A model generated the notes under the pieces. That model made no database searches. It was not told the DNA's origin and worked only from the letters and a program-made list of their open reading frames with translations. This document shows positions 7,281 through 10,081 of a stretch of DNA of 10,081 bases, one piece after another. Positions within the stretch are counted from its first letter, which is position 1; each line of letters begins with the position of its first letter. The DNA lies in NCBI GenBank assembly GCA_934754755.1, contig CAKVJS010000029.1:1-10081 (forward strand), written 5' to 3'. A program made the position numbers and the translations under genes. This DNA is from an uncultured Erysipelotrichales bacterium (GTDB taxonomy: Bacteria > Bacillota_I > Bacilli_A > Erysipelotrichales > Coprobacillaceae).

Positions 7281-8057
7281 ATGATAAATTATAAGATGGT
7301 TCTAAACAAATTGGCTAGTGATCAAAAGAAGTTGAGCCATGAAGAAACATTAGCATACATTGACGAATATCAAGCTACGAAAAAACAATCAATAAAAGAA
7401 CAAATAGTCATTGATAACATGCGTTTGGTGCTATCGATGACTAAACGTTTTTATCAGCGGACAGAAAATATAGAAGACTTATTTCAGGTAGGCATTATTG
7501 GGTTGATTAAAGCCATTGAAAATTTTAATACTTCCTATAATTTGCGTTTTTCTACGTATGCAGTGCCTTTGATTCTTGGTGAAATGAAGCGTTATTTACG
7601 GGATAATAGCCAAATAAAAATATCCCGAACCATACGGGATACAGCTTATAAAATATTACAAATAAAAGATAGGTATATCCAAAATAAACAGCGGGAACCA
7701 ACGATCCCTGAATTAAGTGAAGAACTACAAATGGAGCAGGCGACGATTATTGAAGCCCTGCAATCAACGAGTGTAATTGCCTCCTTACAGGCGGAAATTT
7801 CCAATGATGATGGGCATGCTTTAACGATGTTGGATCAAGTAAGTGATGAAAAAGAAAAGCGTAAAGATTTACATATTTTTATCGATTTACAGGATGCTTT
7901 GAAAAAGCTAAGTGAACGAGAAAAAAAGGTAATCGATGATCGATATTTTTATGGACGTTCCCAAATGGAAATAGCTTCTGATCTATTTATGTCACAGGCG
8001 CAAATATCGAGAATAGAAAAGCAAGCTTTACAAAATTTGCATAAATATCTAGAATAA
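7281..8057 (+). CDS. sigG: RNA polymerase sigma-G, late forespore sigma factor
   Basis: Sigma-G controls the late forespore programme (SASPs, germination proteins). From ATG 7281 the product is 258 residues, close to the usual 260. Region 2 has DLFQVGIIGLIKA (66-78) and FSTYAVPLILGEMKRYLRD (90-108). ISRTIRDTAYKILQ (114-127) resembles SigG more than SigF. The region 4 helix-turn-helix (about 227-247) has MSQAQISRIEK. AAGAAGG lies five bases before 7281. An in-frame ATG at 7230, overlapping the sigE stop (TAATG), would add 17 residues ([17 protein letters not shown]) but has only a weak AGAAG before it. I prefer 7281 on length and ribosome binding site, without certainty. It is the third gene of the spoIIGA-sigE-sigG-ylmC set. 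Confidence 0.93.
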   Translation: MINYKMVLNKLASDQKKLSHEETLAYIDEYQATKKQSIKEQIVIDNMRLVLSMTKRFYQRTENIEDLFQVGIIGLIKAIENFNTSYNLRFSTYAVPLILGEMKRYLRDNSQIKISRTIRDTAYKILQIKDRYIQNKQREPTIPELSEELQMEQATIIEALQSTSVIASLQAEISNDDGHALTMLDQVSDEKEKRKDLHIFIDLQDALKKLSEREKKVIDDRYFYGRSQMEIASDLFMSQAQISRIEKQALQNLHKYLE

Positions 8058-8081
8058 ACATATATTGTACTGGGTGATAAC

Positions 8082-8330
8082 ATGAATTTTTTAGCACTCC
8101 AGGCAAAGGATGTTATTAATGTCAATGATGGCTGTAAAATTGGGTTCGTTACGGATCTAGAGGTCGATTGGGTAACCGGTCAAATTGCAGCTATTGTTGT
8201 CGAAAGAAATTACTTATTTAAAATATTATGGTTCTTTAAAACACCTCCTGTTGTAACGATACCAGTAGACTGTATTATTAGTGTTTTAGGAGATGTTATT
8301 TTAGTTAATATTGATGTGGTTGAAGTATAG
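8082..8330 (+). CDS. ylmC: YlmC/YmxH family sporulation-associated PRC-barrel protein
   Basis: This 82-residue protein is a single small PRC-barrel-like beta domain. It opens with KDVINVNDGCKIGFVTDLEVD, a strand-turn pattern (VGx-x-DxxxD type) typical of the family, then GQIAAIVV, and closes with VTIPVDCIISVLGDVILVNI, matching the usual IPW-x-x-I...GDDVILV ending with W replaced by V. The family is conserved next to sigG in spore formers, as in Bacillus ylmC, and is named for that association. Its molecular role is not established. The gene starts 24 bases after sigG with GGGTGAT just upstream, so it probably shares the sigG transcript. Confidence 0.88.
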   Translation: MNFLALQAKDVINVNDGCKIGFVTDLEVDWVTGQIAAIVVERNYLFKILWFFKTPPVVTIPVDCIISVLGDVILVNIDVVEV

Positions 8331-8344
8331 GGAAAAAGAATTGA

Positions 8345-8372
8345 TTTACATGCATTTAGCATAAAGTATATA
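8345..8372 (+). promoter_or_regulatory. Candidate sigma-A promoter downstream of ylmC
   Basis: TTTACA (8345-8350; five of six) is followed at 16 bases by TATATA (8367-8372), or at 18 bases by TATATA (8369-8374). Initiation near 8380 would fall inside the palindrome at 8374-8387. There is no open reading frame before the terminator at 8503, so any product would be an untranslated RNA. Confidence 0.35.
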
Positions 8373-8373
8373 T

Positions 8374-8387
8374 AGAGTTTAAACTCT
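8374..8387. repeat. Perfect 14-bp palindrome, operator-like
   Basis: AGAGTTTAAACTCT is self-complementary throughout. It lies directly after the candidate -10 box, where a dimeric repressor would sit over the start of transcription. No known operator consensus is recognised, and AT-rich palindromes of this size can arise by chance. Confidence 0.5.
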
Positions 8388-8479
8388 TATCTTATATCTA
8401 GACAAGTGTAAGGAAATTTGATAAACAAGATATATAACTAATTAGGGTTACGAATCCTACCAAAATCGGTGTAATAAGG

Positions 8480-8501
8480 AGGCTATACTTTGTTATAGCT
8501 T
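8480..8501 (+). other. Small hairpin downstream of an orphan Shine-Dalgarno
   Basis: GCTATA (8482-8487) pairs with TATAGC (8494-8499) around a six-base loop, extended by a G-U and an A-U pair. It overlaps the end of AAGGAGG (8476-8482) and stands two bases before the terminator stem. Confidence 0.4.
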
Positions 8502-8502
8502 C

Positions 8503-8568
8503 AGACTGTCGACAAATCAATGATATAATTGTCATTGGTTTAGATTCGATAGTCTTTTTTTTCTTTTT
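8503..8568 (+). terminator. Long intrinsic terminator hairpin
   Basis: AGACTGTCGA (8503-8512) pairs with TCGATAGTCT (8546-8555), and AAATCAATGA (8514-8523) with TCATTGGTTT (8532-8541). That is about 20 pairs, with two G-U pairs and a small internal bulge, closed by an eight-base loop. Eight Ts, a C and five more Ts follow. It would end transcripts from the sigG-ylmC operon and any RNA starting near 8380. The length and completeness of the stem are unusual for a simple terminator. Confidence 0.85.
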
Positions 8569-8572
8569 ACCC

Positions 8573-8580
8573 TCATAAAT
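8573..8580 (+). repeat. Candidate left inverted-repeat core of the IS
   Basis: TCATAAAT is the reverse complement of ATTTATGA at 10048-10055. With flanking bases, 8569-8580 matches 10048-10059 at 10 of 12 positions. It lies 19 bases beyond the transposase stop. Short and AT-rich, so only tentative. Confidence 0.35.
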
Positions 8581-8599
8581 AAAAAAATTACATATATTT

Positions 8600-10015
8600 C
8601 TATATGCTTTTACATGCCCATTGGGCTATCTTTTTAATATTCATCATGCTGAAAATGATTCTTGTCTCATCAAGAACCTTTTGTTTTCCCTTTACCCTGG
8701 TAAATCGCATTCCGTGTTTTTCCTTTGCGTCCGCAAATACTCTTTCTATCGTTTTACTTCGCATGGGATAATACTGTTTATGATAACTTGTATGCCGTAT
8801 TAATTCTACCTCCTCTAAAGCCCATTGCCATAGGTGTCTTACTACACTTTTTGTTTTACTACTTTTGGATAAGCACTTTTCCTTCATGGGACAATTCCTA
8901 CAATTTTTTATTTCACTTCGGTATAAGACGTAACCTGTGGATCTTTGTATTCCTCTAGGTGTTAGTACTTCTTTATTAGGGCATATAAAAACATCACTTA
9001 CCTTATCATAGGTAAATTCCCGTTTTCCCATTTTGGTTGCTGCTTCTTCATTATATTTCTTTCCCTTTGGTCTTGTATAAGGTAGTAACGGTGTAATTCC
9101 ATCTTCTAATATTTGTTTTGCTATCGCGGGAGTCTTATACCCGGCATCTAATCCAATACTTCGTATTCCTTTTTCCTTTGCTACGCCATATTTGTTAACT
9201 ACCTTTTCATATGTTTTTCGAAAAGTACTACTATCATGTTTATTCGCTGCATCTATATCTACTTCCAATACAAAACCATGAATATCACAGGCTGTCTGTG
9301 CTAGATACGCTAGTTGTGTTTCATGTTCTCCCTTCTGAAACACCCCACACTCTTTATCTCTTTCACTGTATCGTACTTGTTTTTCCTTTAATACCATAGG
9401 TTTAGGCTGATTATAGCCATGGATAGCACAGGCTCTATCAATTTCTTCATCCAATTGGTCTTGATATTCTTTTCTTTCCTCTTGAACGACATGTCTAGAG
9501 ACTTTCTTTTTATTCGCATGGGCTTTGATATGGGTAGAATCCATATATACATGTTGTGGTTGTAAGTAATTCTTATCCATAGCTATTTGTAATACTTGAT
9601 CAAAAATAACCGCAAAGATAGTATCTTGTCTAACTATTTTCCCTTGTTTGTTCTTGATATCAATACGTTGTGAGAATTTACGAGTATAGGTTTTTGAAAA
9701 ATCAGAGAAGTGTGGTAATTTTTCTTCGATCCCATAACCAAGATACCAACGAATAGCTACATTTACTTGTGCTTCTTGCAGCGTTCTACGCATACTATGA
9801 TAACCAAATAGTTTATCAATAAAGGCTAATTTAATAAGTACGACAGGATCGATACTAGGTCTTCCTGTACGACTATAAAGATGTTCTACATAATCATAGA
9901 CAAATCGAAGATCCAGTACATGATCAATCTTACGTAAAATATGATCCTGCGGTACTAAATCCTCAAGTAATACAGCCACTATTTCATGTTGTTTAGAATC
10001 TGTTTTAGTCATCAT
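8600..10015 (-). CDS. IS1182-family DDE transposase
   Basis: This 471-residue protein catalyses cut-and-paste type movement of its element. It has an N-terminal helical DNA-binding region of the DUF772/IS1182 type (about 10-115, with HFSDFSKTYTRKF at 102-114). An RNase H-like DDE core follows: D159 in VYMDSTHIKA, D290 in IGLDAGYKTP and E424 in KTIERVFADAKEKHGMR. Between the last two lies the cysteine-bearing insertion typical of the family (C345, then CRNCPMKEKC at 372-381). Length and motifs are complete, with no frameshift, so it may be active. Two adjacent ATGs open the frame; GGGGG (10025-10029 on the + strand as C) is eight or so bases upstream. It is convergent with the sporulation operon and unrelated to its function. 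Confidence 0.95.
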   Translation of the reverse strand: MMTKTDSKQHEIVAVLLEDLVPQDHILRKIDHVLDLRFVYDYVEHLYSRTGRPSIDPVVLIKLAFIDKLFGYHSMRRTLQEAQVNVAIRWYLGYGIEEKLPHFSDFSKTYTRKFSQRIDIKNKQGKIVRQDTIFAVIFDQVLQIAMDKNYLQPQHVYMDSTHIKAHANKKKVSRHVVQEERKEYQDQLDEEIDRACAIHGYNQPKPMVLKEKQVRYSERDKECGVFQKGEHETQLAYLAQTACDIHGFVLEVDIDAANKHDSSTFRKTYEKVVNKYGVAKEKGIRSIGLDAGYKTPAIAKQILEDGITPLLPYTRPKGKKYNEEAATKMGKREFTYDKVSDVFICPNKEVLTPRGIQRSTGYVLYRSEIKNCRNCPMKEKCLSKSSKTKSVVRHLWQWALEEVELIRHTSYHKQYYPMRSKTIERVFADAKEKHGMRFTRVKGKQKVLDETRIIFSMMNIKKIAQWACKSI

Positions 10016-10039
10016 AATAAAAGTCCCCCATATAGGACT

Positions 10040-10070
10040 ATTATACCATTTATGAAAGTATAATTGTCGA
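10040..10070 (-). promoter_or_regulatory. Candidate transposase promoter
   Basis: Read on the - strand, a perfect TATAAT (10040-10045) is preceded by TG one base away, an extended -10. TCGACA (10065-10070) lies 19 bases upstream, longer than the usual 17. The extended -10 could compensate. The -35 may fall at or outside the element end, so insertion context could affect expression. Confidence 0.5.
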
Positions 10071-10081
10071 ATATAGAGGTA

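Larger units (their letters stand above)
8331..8599. other. Intergenic region with promoter-like element and serial hairpins
   Basis: No protein gene is evident here. From left to right it holds a promoter-like pair, a perfect palindrome, and four consecutive candidate stems: 8393-8399 with 8428-8434, 8443-8447 with 8455-8459, 8480-8487 with 8494-8501, and 8503-8523 with 8532-8555. The last is followed by a T tract. A perfect Shine-Dalgarno AAGGAGG (8476-8482) leads only to TTG-TTA-TAG. The region could be a small RNA of about 180 nt, a leader cut off from its gene by the insertion sequence, or just the 3' end of the sigG-ylmC transcript. Confidence 0.4.
8564..10064 (-). mobile_element. IS1182-family insertion sequence (ends approximate)
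   Basis: The element carries one intact transposase gene on the - strand, with about 1.5 kb between candidate ends. The best inverted repeat I can see is imperfect: 8564-8580 against the complement of 10048-10064, 13 of 17 positions, with TCATAAAT identical (8573-8580 and 10048-10055). The right end could also lie beyond the window. A 10-bp direct repeat TATAATTGTC at 8524-8533 and 10059-10068 flanks or overlaps these ends. The element stands immediately after a terminator hairpin; IS1182/IS1272 relatives are reported to act on stem-loop targets. The family is secure; the boundaries are not. Confidence 0.6.

Noticed and set aside
8443..8459. T-arm-like motif TAGGG-TTACGAA-TCCTA suggesting a tRNA or tmRNA
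   Set aside because: The loop has an extra A relative to TTCRANN, there are no recognisable D or anticodon arms at the right distances, and no acceptor stem pairs.
8476..8496. Perfect Shine-Dalgarno AAGGAGG as the start of a gene
   Set aside because: The only suitably spaced start is TTG, followed by TTA and then TAG, so nothing is encoded.
8380..8568. T-box leader, since ileS with a T-box follows this locus in Bacillus
   Set aside because: I see no T-box sequence (GGGTGG-N-ACCGCG type), no antiterminator pairing with the terminator arm and no stem I bulge motifs.
8621..9399. Open frames on the + strand opposite the transposase (8621-8803, 8725-8958, 9211-9399)
   Set aside because: Their hydrophobic, Phe/Tyr-rich translations follow from reading an A-rich gene backwards, and the transposase frame is intact.
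1..10081. CRISPR array, tandem repeats, rRNA or tRNA genes, phage attachment sites
   Set aside because: No regularly spaced repeats, rRNA segments or complete cloverleaf were seen in reading the window.

Overview
The window is an AT-rich stretch from a low-GC, endospore-forming member of the Bacillota. It holds the distal half of the division and cell wall (dcw) cluster, directly followed by the spoIIG-sigG sporulation sigma-factor locus. All of these genes lie on the + strand. FtsA, FtsZ, SpoIIGA, SigE, SigG and YlmC occurring together is a signature of an endospore former. The compact order, without the ylxW/ylxX/sbp genes and bpr region of Bacillus, and the shorter proteins, suggest an Erysipelotrichia/Turicibacter-like lineage rather than Bacillus. 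That placement is inference.

Layout. At 1-256 is the 3' end of an ftsW/spoVE-type SEDS gene. At 257-380 is a short gap with a possible 37-codon ORF. Then come murG, murB and ftsQ/divIB (381-3142), separated by 4-nt gaps as in an operon. A probable intrinsic terminator and a sigma-A-like promoter (about 3150-3233) precede ftsA and ftsZ (3264-5659), which end at a strong terminator (5686-5713). A new transcription unit, spoIIGA-sigE-sigG-ylmC (5795-8330), follows. At 8331-8599 there is no protein gene, but there is a promoter-like element, a perfect 14-bp palindrome, several consecutive hairpins and a long terminator hairpin. From about 8564 to the right edge is an IS1182-family insertion sequence with an intact transposase on the - strand (8600-10015).

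How the genes work together. MurB completes UDP-MurNAc, MurG makes lipid II, and the SEDS protein polymerises it. FtsQ/DivIB, FtsA and FtsZ form the divisome. When sporulation begins, the asymmetric septum built with FtsZ/FtsA creates the mother cell. There the membrane protease SpoIIGA removes the pro-sequence of sigma-E. Sigma-G later drives the forespore programme, and YlmC is a small sporulation-associated PRC-barrel protein.

No wholly new system is evident. The best leads are: the unusually short sigma-E pro-sequence together with a compact SpoIIGA; an ambiguous sigG start that could give SigG a basic N-terminal extension; a candidate structured RNA or orphaned leader at 8380-8562; and the junction of the IS with a terminator hairpin.
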